In this document: piece by piece, positions 31,871-40,650 of the stretch
Layout: each line of letters opens with the position of its first letter
Position numbering within the stretch: the first letter of the stretch is position 1
Program-made: the position numbers and the translations under genes
Notes under the pieces: model-generated
The model's database searches: none
What the model was told of the DNA's origin: nothing
The model's input: only the letters and a program-made list of their open reading frames with translations
NCBI GenBank assembly: GCA_003021655.1
Contig: PXRP01000057.1
Coordinates: forward strand, 1-64,000
Direction: 5' to 3'
Length of the DNA: 64,000 nt
Source: Halobacteriales archaeon QS_4_69_31
GTDB lineage: Archaea > Halobacteriota > Halobacteria > Halobacteriales > Haloarculaceae

Positions 31871-32878
31871 TCAGCGGCCGTCGCGGGCGGCGTCGACGAC
31901 GGCGTTGACGGCGGCGACCATGCTGTCGGGCGCAGCCGTGCCGTGGCCGGCGATGTCGTAGGCCGTGCCGTGGAGCGTGGTCGCCCGCGGGAAGGGCAAC
32001 CCGAGGGTGACGGCGGTCGCGCGCACGCCGCCGCCGGGGACGTGGCTGTTGACGAACACCGGGATGTGGCCCTGGTCGTGGTACATCGCGACCATGCAGT
32101 CGAACTCGCCGTCGAGCCCGCGGTTGAACGCGCTGTCGGGCGGGAGCGGGCCGTGGACGTCCAGCCCCGCCTCGCGGGCGCGGTCGACGGCCGGTATCAC
32201 CACGGCGTCGTCGACGTCGCCGATGACCCCGCCGTCGCCCGCGTGGGGGTTGACCCCGAGGACGCCCAGCTTCGGGTCCGGGATGCCGACCTGCGGCACC
32301 AGCTCGGCGGTGAGCCGGATGGTATCGAGCAGCGAGTCGGTCGAGACCCGGTCGAGGGCCGTCTCGACCGGGACGTGGAGGCTGTGGTGGGTCACCCTGA
32401 GCTGGCCATCGGTGACCAGCACGGTGTGGCGGTCCGTGCCGGTCCTGGCGGCCATCATGTCCGTGTGGCCGGCGTACTCGCTGCCGGCGCGGTCGATGGC
32501 CTGCTTGTGGATCGGGGCGTTACAGAGGCCATCGACCCGGCCCTCGACCACGAGGTCGACCGCGCGGTCGACGTACGCGAGGCTCGCGCGGCCGTACTCG
32601 GCGCGGACCTCGCCGTAGGTGACCTCCCCGAGGTTGTCGAAGTTCACGACGTCGACCGGCGAGCCCGCGGTGGCGTCGGCGACGTCCGTCACTTCCCGGA
32701 GGTCGACGTCGATCCCCAGGTCGTCGGCCAGTCCCGCCAGGTGGGACAGGTCGCCCAGGACCACGAGCGCGGCCCGCTCCTGGAGGGGCTCCCTGGCGAC
32801 GGCCTCGAGGGTGATCTCCGGGCCGATCCCGGCCGGGTCCCCCATGGTCACGCCGATCGTCGGTGTCGTCCCCGTCAT
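31871..32878 (-). CDS. PdxA2-like 4-phospho-sugar-acid dehydrogenase
   Basis: A 335-residue member of the PdxA family of NAD-dependent, metal-dependent oxidative decarboxylases. Motifs are IGVTMGDPAGIGPEITLEAV, GHTDMMAARTG, HHSLHVPVETALDRVS, GVNPHAGDGGVIGDVDD, VAMYHDQGHIPVFV and the C-terminal GTAYDIAGHGTA, which supply the three metal histidines. True PdxA acts on 4-phospho-threonine for vitamin B6, but archaea use PdxS/PdxT. The PdxA2 branch oxidises D-threonate- or D-erythronate-4-phosphate to dihydroxyacetone phosphate and CO2. Placed last in a sugar ABC-transporter operon, it is probably catabolic. Exact substrate unknown. Confidence 0.85.
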   Translation of the reverse strand: MTGTTPTIGVTMGDPAGIGPEITLEAVAREPLQERAALVVLGDLSHLAGLADDLGIDVDLREVTDVADATAGSPVDVVNFDNLGEVTYGEVRAEYGRASLAYVDRAVDLVVEGRVDGLCNAPIHKQAIDRAGSEYAGHTDMMAARTGTDRHTVLVTDGQLRVTHHSLHVPVETALDRVSTDSLLDTIRLTAELVPQVGIPDPKLGVLGVNPHAGDGGVIGDVDDAVVIPAVDRAREAGLDVHGPLPPDSAFNRGLDGEFDCMVAMYHDQGHIPVFVNSHVPGGGVRATAVTLGLPFPRATTLHGTAYDIAGHGTAAPDSMVAAVNAVVDAARDGR

Positions 32879-32887
32879 CGGGTGGCG

Positions 32888-34057
32888 TCACTCCTGGACG
32901 AGGGGCTCTTCGGTCTCTCTGTGGAACGATCCCTCGCCGGTGCCGATTGACTTGATCGTCTCCCCGTCCTCGTCGAAGAGGTACAGCGCGGACTCGTCGA
33001 ACTCGTAGACGAGTTCGGAGCCGGGCTGGCGGTCGATGCGGTCGGTCCGGCCGGTCCAGACCGTCCCGTCGACGTCGAAGTAGACGAAGCTGTCGCTCCC
33101 CATCGGTTCGACCACGTCGACGGTCGTCCGCTGGGCGCGGCCGGACGCGCCCGTCGCCTCGACGTCGACCTGGATGTCTTCGGGGCGCACGCCCAGCGTG
33201 AGCCGCGCGCCGTCGCTGACGCCGAGCCGGTCGGCGACCGCCTCCGAGAGCGGGTAGACGAACGACCCACCGTCGCCGGTCGTCGTGAGCCGGGGGCCGT
33301 CCTCGCGGTCGAACCGGACATCGAGGAAGTTCATCGACGGCTCGCCGATGAACCCGGCGACGAACTCGTTGGCGGGGTGGTCGTAGACGTCGTTGGGTCC
33401 CCCGACCTGCTGGAGTTTTCCGTCGTTCATCACCGCGATCCGGTCGCCCATCGTCATCGCCTCGCTCTGGTCGTGGGTGACATACACCGACGTGACGCCC
33501 AGTTCCTGCTGGAGGCGGGTCAGCTCGGTGCGCATGTCCGCCCGCAGCTTCGCGTCGAGGTTGCTGAGCGGCTCGTCGAACAGGAACACCGACGGGTCCC
33601 GGATGATCGCGCGTCCGAGCGCGACGCGCTGCTGTTGCCCGCCCGAGAGCGCGCCGGGCTTCTTTTCGAGCAGGTCCTGGATGTCCAGCAGTTCGGCGGT
33701 CTCGACGACCTGCTCTCGGATCGCGTCCTCGTCGAGGTCGGTGTTCATCCGGAGGCTGAACGCGATGTTGTCCTCGACGGTCAGGTGCGGGTACAGCGCG
33801 TAGTTCTGGAACACCATCGCGACGTTTCGCTCGCGGGGTTCCAGTCCGGTGACCCGCTCGCCGTCGATACTGATCTCGCCCTCGGTGACCGTCTCGAGGC
33901 CGGCCAGCATCCGCAGTGTGGTGCTCTTGCCACACCCCGACGGCCCGAGCAGGACGAGGAACTCGCCGTCCTCGACTTCCAGCGAGAGGTCGTCGACGGC
34001 GACGATCGCCCCGTCGTTGAACTCCTTCGTGACGTCCTGGTACGATATGTTTCCCAT
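32888..34057 (-). CDS. Sugar ABC transporter ATP-binding protein (MalK/UgpC type)
   Basis: A 389-residue ATPase. Walker A is LVLLGPSGCGKSTTLRMLAG, the Q-loop region VAMVFQNYALYPHLTVEDNI, the signature GALSGGQQQRVALGRAI, Walker B DPSVFLFDEPLSNLDAKLRA and the switch VYVTHDQSEAMTMGDRIAVM. A C-terminal TOBE regulatory domain runs from about residue 240 to the end (LTLGVRPEDIQVDVEATGAS). It energises the two permeases encoded upstream. The pdxA-like gene starts ten bases after its stop. Confidence 0.95.
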   Translation of the reverse strand: MGNISYQDVTKEFNDGAIVAVDDLSLEVEDGEFLVLLGPSGCGKSTTLRMLAGLETVTEGEISIDGERVTGLEPRERNVAMVFQNYALYPHLTVEDNIAFSLRMNTDLDEDAIREQVVETAELLDIQDLLEKKPGALSGGQQQRVALGRAIIRDPSVFLFDEPLSNLDAKLRADMRTELTRLQQELGVTSVYVTHDQSEAMTMGDRIAVMNDGKLQQVGGPNDVYDHPANEFVAGFIGEPSMNFLDVRFDREDGPRLTTTGDGGSFVYPLSEAVADRLGVSDGARLTLGVRPEDIQVDVEATGASGRAQRTTVDVVEPMGSDSFVYFDVDGTVWTGRTDRIDRQPGSELVYEFDESALYLFDEDGETIKSIGTGEGSFHRETEEPLVQE

Positions 34058-34156
34058 TGTTCACCGTCCCGTTGGCCGCAGTGTCGTTGTGGGAGTCATC
34101 GGTTCCCGAAGATTTATATTTTGTTGCTCGCCCTCCGCCGAGGGTCGGGGGCCGCG

Positions 34157-35002
34157 CTACTGTTTGACCGCCCCCATGGTCAGCCCCTCGACGAGGTACT
34201 CGCGGACGATCATCCCGAACGCGACCATCGGCGCGAGGATGACCAGTCCCGTCGCCATCACGATCCCCCAGTCGATGCCCTCCTGGCCGATCTGCTGGGC
34301 GGCCGACACCGGGATCGTCTGGGTGTCCTGGTTGCTGAACATGAACGCGAACAGGAAGTCGTTCCAGGCGAAGACGACACAGATGATCGCCGTCGCGCCG
34401 ATGCCCGGCGCGACCAGCGGGACGAGCGTCTTCCGGAACGCCTGCCAGCGCGTCGCCCCGTCGACCAGCGCTGCCTCCTCGATCGACTCGGGGATCTCGT
34501 CGAAGAACGACCGCATCATCCAGATCGCGAACGGGAGGTTGAACGTCGAGTACGCGATTATCAGCGCGGCGTAGGTCCCCAGGAGGTTGAGCCTGGTGAA
34601 CAGGAAAAACAGCGGGATGATCGCCACCGCGATCGGCGCCATCCGCGTGCTGATGATCCAGAACGCCAGGTGTTTCTTCCCGCGCATGTCGCTGCGCGAG
34701 AGCGCGTACCCGCCCAGCGTCCCGAAGAAGACGGCGACCAGCGCGCTGACCGACGCGACGAGCACGCTGTTGAACAGGAACCCCGGGACGCCCGACTCGA
34801 AGAAGACCAGCCTGAAGTTCTTCAGCGTCGGCTCGAAGACGAACGACAGCTGGATAATGTCGCCCCGCCGTTTCAGGGCCGACACCGACATCCACGCCAG
34901 CGGGACCAGCGTCCACAGCGCGTACAGCCCCAGCACGACGTAAGGCAGGGCCTCGCGCACGCGCCGCGGGACGAGGCCGTCGGTCGCCTGCCGTTCACTC
35001 AT
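34157..35002 (-). CDS. Sugar ABC transporter permease (MalG type)
   Basis: A 281-residue inner membrane permease of the CUT1 family with six transmembrane segments, the first at VLGLYALWTLVPLAWMSVSA. The EAA loop that contacts the ATPase is EEAALVDGATRWQAFRKTLV. Its ATG at 35002 overlaps the end of the upstream permease gene by eight bases, so the two are coupled. A 99-base gap separates it from the ATPase gene. Confidence 0.93.
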   Translation of the reverse strand: MSERQATDGLVPRRVREALPYVVLGLYALWTLVPLAWMSVSALKRRGDIIQLSFVFEPTLKNFRLVFFESGVPGFLFNSVLVASVSALVAVFFGTLGGYALSRSDMRGKKHLAFWIISTRMAPIAVAIIPLFFLFTRLNLLGTYAALIIAYSTFNLPFAIWMMRSFFDEIPESIEEAALVDGATRWQAFRKTLVPLVAPGIGATAIICVVFAWNDFLFAFMFSNQDTQTIPVSAAQQIGQEGIDWGIVMATGLVILAPMVAFGMIVREYLVEGLTMGAVKQ

Positions 35003-35948
35003 CGTCGCCAGCACCTCCCATGAAGTACTCGACGAACAGGAACCCGATGACGATAGTCACGACCAACAGGAGGATCCCGAGCGCGGAGGCGGGTCCGTAG
35101 TTCTGGTAGCGCAGCCCCTGTTCGTAGATGAACATCCCGATCACCTTCGTGGCGTCGGCCGGGCCGCCGCCGGTCGTGATGAAGATCTTGTCGAAAAAGC
35201 GCAACAGGTCCATCGAACGCAACAGCAGGGCGATGGCGATCGCCGGCTTGATCAGCGGGTAGGTGACATACCGGAACCGTTGCCACGGGTCGGCGCCGTC
35301 GATGGCGGCCGCCTCGTAGACCTGGTTCGGGATCGACTTCAGCCGCGCCAGCACGATCAACACGATAAGCGGCGTCCACTGCCAGGTGTCCATGATGACA
35401 AGCGCCGGCAGCGCGAACTGGTCGCTCGCCAGGATCGGCGTCTCCGTGAACAGCCCGAACTGGTGGAGGATGAACGCGTACAGCCCGAACGTGTTGCTCA
35501 GCATGAAGTCCCACAGCAGGCCGACCACGACCGGCGCGACCATCATCGGCATGATGATGACCGACGTGAAGACGTTCTCCGCGCGGTCGACCGCGTCCAG
35601 CGACACCGCCAGCAACACGCCGAGCACGGTCTGGAGTACGAGCGCGCTCCCGACATAGAGGACCGTCGTCCACCAGGAGTTGATGTGGCGCGCGTCGGTC
35701 AACACGTCGGCGTAGTGTTCCAGGCCGACGAACTCCGAGGACCGCCCGGCGACGATGCCGACCTCCATGACCGACATCCACAGCAGCGCGAACAGCGGGA
35801 TGAAACTGATGACCGCCAGGAAAACGATGCTCGGGAGCAACAGGGCCATCTCGAACGACAACGACGGGGTTGGCAGCCGCTGGACGAGCCCCTGCTCGCC
35901 GTCCGGGGCCTGGCGTTCCGGATCGGCGGTCCCGGTGGCCTCGGCCAT
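34995..35948 (-). CDS. Sugar ABC transporter permease (MalF type)
   Basis: A 317-residue CUT1 permease. Transmembrane segments include MALLLPSIVFLAVISFIPLF, VVGLLWDFMLSN and ALGILLLVVTIVIGFLFVEY; the EAA motif is YEAAAIDGADPWQRFRYVTY. It starts one base after the binding-protein gene stop, so it is tightly linked. With the MalG-type partner it forms the pore. Confidence 0.93.
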   Translation of the reverse strand: MAEATGTADPERQAPDGEQGLVQRLPTPSLSFEMALLLPSIVFLAVISFIPLFALLWMSVMEVGIVAGRSSEFVGLEHYADVLTDARHINSWWTTVLYVGSALVLQTVLGVLLAVSLDAVDRAENVFTSVIIMPMMVAPVVVGLLWDFMLSNTFGLYAFILHQFGLFTETPILASDQFALPALVIMDTWQWTPLIVLIVLARLKSIPNQVYEAAAIDGADPWQRFRYVTYPLIKPAIAIALLLRSMDLLRFFDKIFITTGGGPADATKVIGMFIYEQGLRYQNYGPASALGILLLVVTIVIGFLFVEYFMGGAGDDE

Positions 35949-35949
35949 G

Positions 35950-37467
35950 TTAGCCCAGGATGTCGTTCCAGTTGGAGTCGACCCGCTCCATCGCCTCCTG
36001 GGGCTCCAGCTCCCCGTTGAGGGCCTGGGAGACCCCGGTGAACAGCGCCTCGTTCAGCTCGTTCCAGTTGCGCGTGTGCGGGCGCATCCCCATGTTCTGG
36101 GGCTGCCACATCGTCGCCAGCGGCATCGCGGCGTTGGGGATCGGCGCCTCGCCCGGCGACTTGTTGACCGAGTTCTGCACCTCGGGGGCGTTCCACGTCG
36201 ACCGGCGGGTCAGCGAGCCACCCGCGTTTTTCAGCCCGTCGAGCTGGGTGCTCTTCGAGGTCGCGAAGACGATGAACTTCCAGGTAGCGCGCTGTTTCGC
36301 CAGCGAGGAGTCGGCGTTGATGCCCATGCCCGCCGGCCCGAAGTGGGTGACCGAGCGGTTGGCGCCCTGGGGCATCAGCGTCCACTCGACGTTGCCCGCG
36401 ATGGGCGAGTCGTCGCTCTCGTAGCCGGCCGCCGCCTCGTGGACGACGGGTCCCATCGCGAACTCGCCGCTGCCGAAGTTCGAGATGACGCCCCCGTAGG
36501 CCCACGAGGTCGCCGACGGGTGGGCCACCTCGTACAGTTCGACGAACTTCTCGAGGATCTCGGGGCCAGTCATGCCGGCCCGCCCCTCGCCGGCGTGGTT
36601 CGGCTCGGGGTCGTCGGGGAAGACGATCGACGCTCCGTCACGCATGTTACCGCTGTACCCCGTGATGTTCTCGCCGCCGTGGGCCCAGAAGAACGTGTTG
36701 AAGTCGAGCTGGAGCGCGTCGTGTTGCTTGCCCGCACCGCCGTAACCGTAGGGCACGACGTCGTCGGGCACGTTCTCGTTGATCCAGCGGGACATCTCGA
36801 TGATCTGGTCCCAGGTCCGCTCGGGGCCGGGCTGGAAGGGGAAGTCGTGTTCCTCCTCGAAGGCGTTGGACCACTCCTCGTTGTGGAACACGTCCGTCCG
36901 GTAGGCCATCGGGAGCGTGCTCGCGTCGTAGGGCAGCGTCAACATTGGGCCCCATTCCTCATCGGTCCAGACCGACCCACCCTCCGTCGAGTGGATGGAA
37001 TCCGTCAGGACGTGCGTCCGGAAGAAGTCCCTGACCCCGCCCGGCACGTCATCGAGCGCGTCGCTCTCGATGAGCGGGTCGAGCTCGACGTGTTTCTCGG
37101 GGTAGGCCGCCGTGTTCGCGTACGGGTCCGAGTAGATCGCGTCGTACTTCGCGGACCCCGCGACCCACTGCTGGTTGATCTTCTCGACTGCCTGCAGGTA
37201 CGGCGCGAGCTCGATGTTCACGCCGATCCCCGTCTCCTCCTCGAACTCGGGCGCGAGGTCTTTCAGGGCCGCCGTCGCCGGCAGGTCCTCCGCGATCACC
37301 GAGATCTCGTCGGCCGGGTCGACGTCCTCTATCGAGTCGCCCCCGGAATCGCCGTTGCTCCCACCGTCGCCTTCTGAGCAACCTGCCAATGCTATCGCGC
37401 CCGTAACCCCTGCCGTTTTCAGGAACGCACGCCTGTCGACACCACCGTTCGTGATCCGATCTGACAT
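35950..37467 (-). CDS. Sugar ABC transporter substrate-binding lipoprotein
   Basis: A 505-residue extracellular binding protein of the CUT1 (cluster B) family. The signal MSDRITNGGVDRRAFLKTAG with VDRRAFLK is a Tat motif, then IALAGC is the lipobox, and a Gly/Ser/Asp linker follows. The mature domain includes DEISVIAEDLPATAALKDLA and YDAIYSDPYANTAAYPEKHV near the N-terminus, as in extracellular solute-binding proteins type 1. A TATA (37491-37501) 29 bases before the ATG makes this the leaderless first gene of the five-gene operon SBP-permease-permease-ATPase-PdxA. Confidence 0.92.
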   Translation of the reverse strand: MSDRITNGGVDRRAFLKTAGVTGAIALAGCSEGDGGSNGDSGGDSIEDVDPADEISVIAEDLPATAALKDLAPEFEEETGIGVNIELAPYLQAVEKINQQWVAGSAKYDAIYSDPYANTAAYPEKHVELDPLIESDALDDVPGGVRDFFRTHVLTDSIHSTEGGSVWTDEEWGPMLTLPYDASTLPMAYRTDVFHNEEWSNAFEEEHDFPFQPGPERTWDQIIEMSRWINENVPDDVVPYGYGGAGKQHDALQLDFNTFFWAHGGENITGYSGNMRDGASIVFPDDPEPNHAGEGRAGMTGPEILEKFVELYEVAHPSATSWAYGGVISNFGSGEFAMGPVVHEAAAGYESDDSPIAGNVEWTLMPQGANRSVTHFGPAGMGINADSSLAKQRATWKFIVFATSKSTQLDGLKNAGGSLTRRSTWNAPEVQNSVNKSPGEAPIPNAAMPLATMWQPQNMGMRPHTRNWNELNEALFTGVSQALNGELEPQEAMERVDSNWNDILG

Positions 37468-37490
37468 GGCTACACGGGTATGGACACTAA

Positions 37491-37501
37491 CGGAATATAA
37501 A
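37491..37501 (-). promoter_or_regulatory. TATA box of the ABC transporter/pdxA operon
   Basis: The minus strand reads TTTATATTCCG, centred 29 bases before the ATG at 37467. Confidence 0.6.
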
Positions 37502-37663
37502 TCATTCTTAATTATTCTTATACAAACTCCATTATAATTCGTGACGGGGCCGGCGGTCGGCCTGTGAGCACCCGCGGGACGGAGTCGTTCGGCAGGTGCC
37601 ACCGGCCGGTGGACGACCGGTCCTCGTGGGCGGGGACTCCCGTCGAGCGGACGGCCCGGCGGG

Positions 37664-38947
37664 TCAGAAGTGGCTGTCCTGCAGTTGCCGGAGGTGGTAA
37701 AGTTCGCCCTGGCGGAGCGAGACGTCGCCGTAGGTGAGTGCCTCCCCCTGTTCGACGGGCCGTTCGACGGTGGCGCCCGCGACCAGGCTGACAGGGACGA
37801 GGTTCTCGTCGGCGGCGACGTCGGCGTTCTCGGCCAGCCCGTACACCGTCGACCCGCCGATGCCGTCGACCTCCTCGCCGGCCGAGAGGTCCCGCTTGGC
37901 GACCGTGACCGTATCGACCGTCGGTTCCTGGGGGATCAGGTTCGCCGTGTCGTACAGTTCCGCACGGGCCGCCGTCAGCAGGGGCTCGATGGTCGGGATG
38001 TGGTAGGTCCGGTGGAGGACGTAGTTCGGGCCCGACCCCATTTTGAGGTACTCCAGGTCCTCCCTGACGGTCTGGTCGTCGGTAGTCACGACCAGGAACA
38101 CGCCCGGCGCGACGCCGCCGCCCAGCGCGTAGTCGACGACGCCGCTGTTGGTGAGGACCCCGCTTTCGGTGTCGAAGACGTCGGACAGTTCGGAGACGCT
38201 GCCGACCTCCGGCCCGTGTAGACCGCGCGTGTCGACCCCCAGGCCCGCGGCGTTGGCGACCATCGTCATCTCCAGCATTGAGTTCGTCCCGTCGACGAAG
38301 GCCGTGTAGATCTCGGGGTTGAGGTCCTTCTGTTCGGCCTCGGCGGCCAGGCTCTCGGGCGTGGCCGTCCGGTCGAGCGGGTTGTTCTTGCCCTTGCCCG
38401 CGGCCACGATCTCGAACCCGAGCGACCGCGCGAAGTCGTACAGCTCCATGACCGCGCCGGGTTCGTCGCCCGCGGCCCCGCTGTAGACGACGCCCGACTG
38501 GGAGGCCAGCAGGCCGAGGTACGGCCCGACAGCGGCGTCGGTCTCGTCGGTGAGCATCACGACGTGTTTCCCGTTGAGGATCGACCGGACCGCGGCCTGG
38601 GCTCCGATGTCAGGGTGGCCGGTCGCCCCGATGACGACGTCCACGTCGTCCATCTGTGGCGGCACGAGCGCGTCGTCGGCGACGACGAGGTGGCCGCTCT
38701 CCCGGGCCGCGTCGCCGTCGTCGGGGCCGTCGACCTCCGCGATGGCCGCGTCGTCGTACCCCATCTCTCTGGCCGCCTCCCGCGCCCGGTCGGTCCGGAT
38801 GTCCGCGAGCGTCGTGACCTCCACGCCGCTGACATACTGGGACGTGACCGCCAGGCTCCGCCCCATCCGCCCTACCCCCAGAACCGCCACCGACACCTGC
38901 TCGCCGCTCGATTCCAGTGCTTCGAGTTGGGCGTACAATCTGGTCAT
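37664..38947 (-). CDS. SAF-domain homoserine-dehydrogenase-like oxidoreductase
   Basis: A 427-residue protein of the COG4091 type: an NAD(P)-binding Rossmann domain (VSVAVLGVGRMGRSLAVTSQ, then VTTLADIRTDRAREAAREMG), a homoserine-dehydrogenase-like catalytic region (VVYSGAAGDEPGAVMELYDF, VAAGKGKNNPLDRTATPESL with a catalytic Lys and Asn), and a C-terminal SAF domain (TVTVAKRDLSAGEEVDGIGG). Bacterial relatives occur in polyol and sugar-acid gene clusters; few have been assayed. Here it lies between a FGGY kinase and a sugar ABC operon. It likely oxidises or isomerises a small hydroxylated carbonyl compound. A TATA lies at 38972-38983. Confidence 0.85.
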   Translation of the reverse strand: MTRLYAQLEALESSGEQVSVAVLGVGRMGRSLAVTSQYVSGVEVTTLADIRTDRAREAAREMGYDDAAIAEVDGPDDGDAARESGHLVVADDALVPPQMDDVDVVIGATGHPDIGAQAAVRSILNGKHVVMLTDETDAAVGPYLGLLASQSGVVYSGAAGDEPGAVMELYDFARSLGFEIVAAGKGKNNPLDRTATPESLAAEAEQKDLNPEIYTAFVDGTNSMLEMTMVANAAGLGVDTRGLHGPEVGSVSELSDVFDTESGVLTNSGVVDYALGGGVAPGVFLVVTTDDQTVREDLEYLKMGSGPNYVLHRTYHIPTIEPLLTAARAELYDTANLIPQEPTVDTVTVAKRDLSAGEEVDGIGGSTVYGLAENADVAADENLVPVSLVAGATVERPVEQGEALTYGDVSLRQGELYHLRQLQDSHF

Positions 38948-38971
38948 CGTCCCTACTCCTAATTTCGGAAC

Positions 38972-38983
38972 ATCATTTAAAAC
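38972..38983 (-). promoter_or_regulatory. TATA box of the SAF-domain oxidoreductase gene
   Basis: The minus strand reads AGTTTTAAATGA, centred about 30 bases before the ATG at 38947. Confidence 0.55.
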
Positions 38984-39002
38984 TATTTTGTAACGGAAAT
39001 TA

Positions 39003-40535
39003 CTATTCGGCCAGTTCCGCGAGCCGGTGCATGCTCGGTTTCGCCTGCGGGTAGAGGTCGCGGTAGACCTCGTAGTACTCGTCGTAGACCGCCGTCGTCT
39101 CCCGGTCGGGTTCGGTGCGCTCGGTCACCTCGGTCGAGGATTTCAGCGCGTCGAGGCCGTCGAACACGCCCGTCCCGAGACCGGCGAGGTAGGCCCCACC
39201 CAGGGGCGACCCCAGCGGGTCGGCGACGTACTCCTGTGTCGTGTCGGTGATGTCGCTGACGATCTGGCGCCACAGCGGGCTGCGCGCGCCGCCGCCGATG
39301 GCACGCACCGTCCCGACGGGGACGTCCGCTTCCCGCATCGCGTCGAGGTGGTGTCTGAACCCGTAGCCGACCGACTCCAGGATGGCGCGGTAGAGATGGC
39401 CTTTCGTGTGCGAGAGGGTCAGCCCGGTGACCGTCCCGCGGGCCGAGTCGTCGGTGATCGGCGTCCGCTCGCCGCTGAAGTACGGCAGCATGACGAGTCC
39501 CTCCGCGCCCGGTTCGACCTCGGCGGCTTTCTCGTCCAGCAGTTCGTAGGGGTCCGCGCCCGACTCGCCGGCCGCCTGGCGTTCCTCGTGGCAGAACTCG
39601 TCGCGGAACCACCGCAGTATCGCGCCGGAGGTCGCCATCCCGCCGGCGACGGTGTACTTGCCCTCCAGGCAGTGGGGGAACGACCACAGCCCCTCGGGCG
39701 TGCGCACGTCGTCGACCGTCGTAAAGAGGACGCCGGTCGTCCCGTACATGAAGATCGACTGGCCGTTCTCGACGGCGCCGACGCTGACGAGCGACGCGAT
39801 GGCGTCGCCGGTGCCGACGATGACCGGCGTCCCCGCGGCCAGCCCGGTCGCCTCGGCCGCCTGGTCGGTCACCTCGCCCGCGGTCTCCGTCGACCAGCGG
39901 GGCTCGGGGAGCAGGTCCGTCGAGACCCCCACCTCCTCGACCATCGCCTCGTCCCACTCGCGGGCCTCCAGGTCGTACATCGGGTGGAAAAACGAGGCGA
40001 CGGCGTGGTCGATGGTGTAGGTGCCGGTCAGCTTCGAGACGACGTACCCCGCCGTGTCGACGACCTGCTCGGTCTGCTCGAACAGCTCCGGCTCGTTGCG
40101 CCTGAACCAGAGGATCTTCGGCCCGACCGACTGGAACGTGAGCTTGTTCCCACAGACCTCGTAGATGCGGTCCTCGCCGATGCGGTCGTTGAGGACCTCG
40201 ATCTCCTCGGTCGTCCGCGTGTCGTTGCCATAGAGGATAGCCGGCCGGAGCGGGTCACCGTCGCCGTCCAGTGGCTGCATCGCCGCGAACAGCGAACTCA
40301 CGCCTACCCCGGCGACCTCGTCCGGGTCGATCCCCGACGAGAGGAGTTCGTTCGACACCGCCACGAAGTCGTCCCACCAGCACTCCTCCGCGTCGTGTTC
40401 GGCCCAGCCCGGCCGAGGCACGTCCATCTCGTGTGTCGTCGACGCCGTCGCCACCACCTCCAGGTCGCCGTCGACGACGACGCCGGAGGACCCGGACGTT
40501 CCGATGTCGACACCCACCAAATATTCGGCTGTCAT
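39003..40535 (-). CDS. FGGY-family carbohydrate kinase
   Basis: A 510-residue kinase of the xylulokinase/gluconokinase fold. The phosphate loop is YLVGVDIGTSGSSGVVVDGD, PRPGWAEHDAEECWWDD is a hallmark of xylulose/gluconate-type members, the catalytic Asp lies in GTGDAIASLVSVGAV, and the adenosine motif is VRAIGGGARSPLWRQIVSDI. It would phosphorylate a polyol, ketose or sugar acid at the expense of ATP. The substrate is not readable from sequence, but neighbours (oxidoreductase, ABC importer, PdxA-like decarboxylase) suggest a short sugar or its acid. ATG 40535 is chosen over an upstream Met, supported by a TATA at 40562-40572. Confidence 0.92.
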   Translation of the reverse strand: MTAEYLVGVDIGTSGSSGVVVDGDLEVVATASTTHEMDVPRPGWAEHDAEECWWDDFVAVSNELLSSGIDPDEVAGVGVSSLFAAMQPLDGDGDPLRPAILYGNDTRTTEEIEVLNDRIGEDRIYEVCGNKLTFQSVGPKILWFRRNEPELFEQTEQVVDTAGYVVSKLTGTYTIDHAVASFFHPMYDLEAREWDEAMVEEVGVSTDLLPEPRWSTETAGEVTDQAAEATGLAAGTPVIVGTGDAIASLVSVGAVENGQSIFMYGTTGVLFTTVDDVRTPEGLWSFPHCLEGKYTVAGGMATSGAILRWFRDEFCHEERQAAGESGADPYELLDEKAAEVEPGAEGLVMLPYFSGERTPITDDSARGTVTGLTLSHTKGHLYRAILESVGYGFRHHLDAMREADVPVGTVRAIGGGARSPLWRQIVSDITDTTQEYVADPLGSPLGGAYLAGLGTGVFDGLDALKSSTEVTERTEPDRETTAVYDEYYEVYRDLYPQAKPSMHRLAELAE

Positions 40536-40561
40536 GTCTGCCAGAGCGATCTCTCGTACTG

Positions 40562-40572
40562 ACAAATAATGA
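40562..40572 (-). promoter_or_regulatory. TATA-like element of the FGGY kinase gene
   Basis: The minus strand reads ATCATTATTTG, centred about 31 bases before the ATG at 40535. Confidence 0.45.
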
Positions 40573-40650
40573 TTTCGGCGGGGCCGCGGGTGGCCCGGGC
40601 GCCGGGGCCGCGCTGACGACGGTTCGTGTGGGCGCCGCGCTGACGACAGT

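Noticed and set aside
31871-32878. Vitamin B6 biosynthesis (PdxA proper)
   Set aside because: Archaea make pyridoxal phosphate by PdxS/PdxT and the gene is embedded in a sugar transporter operon.
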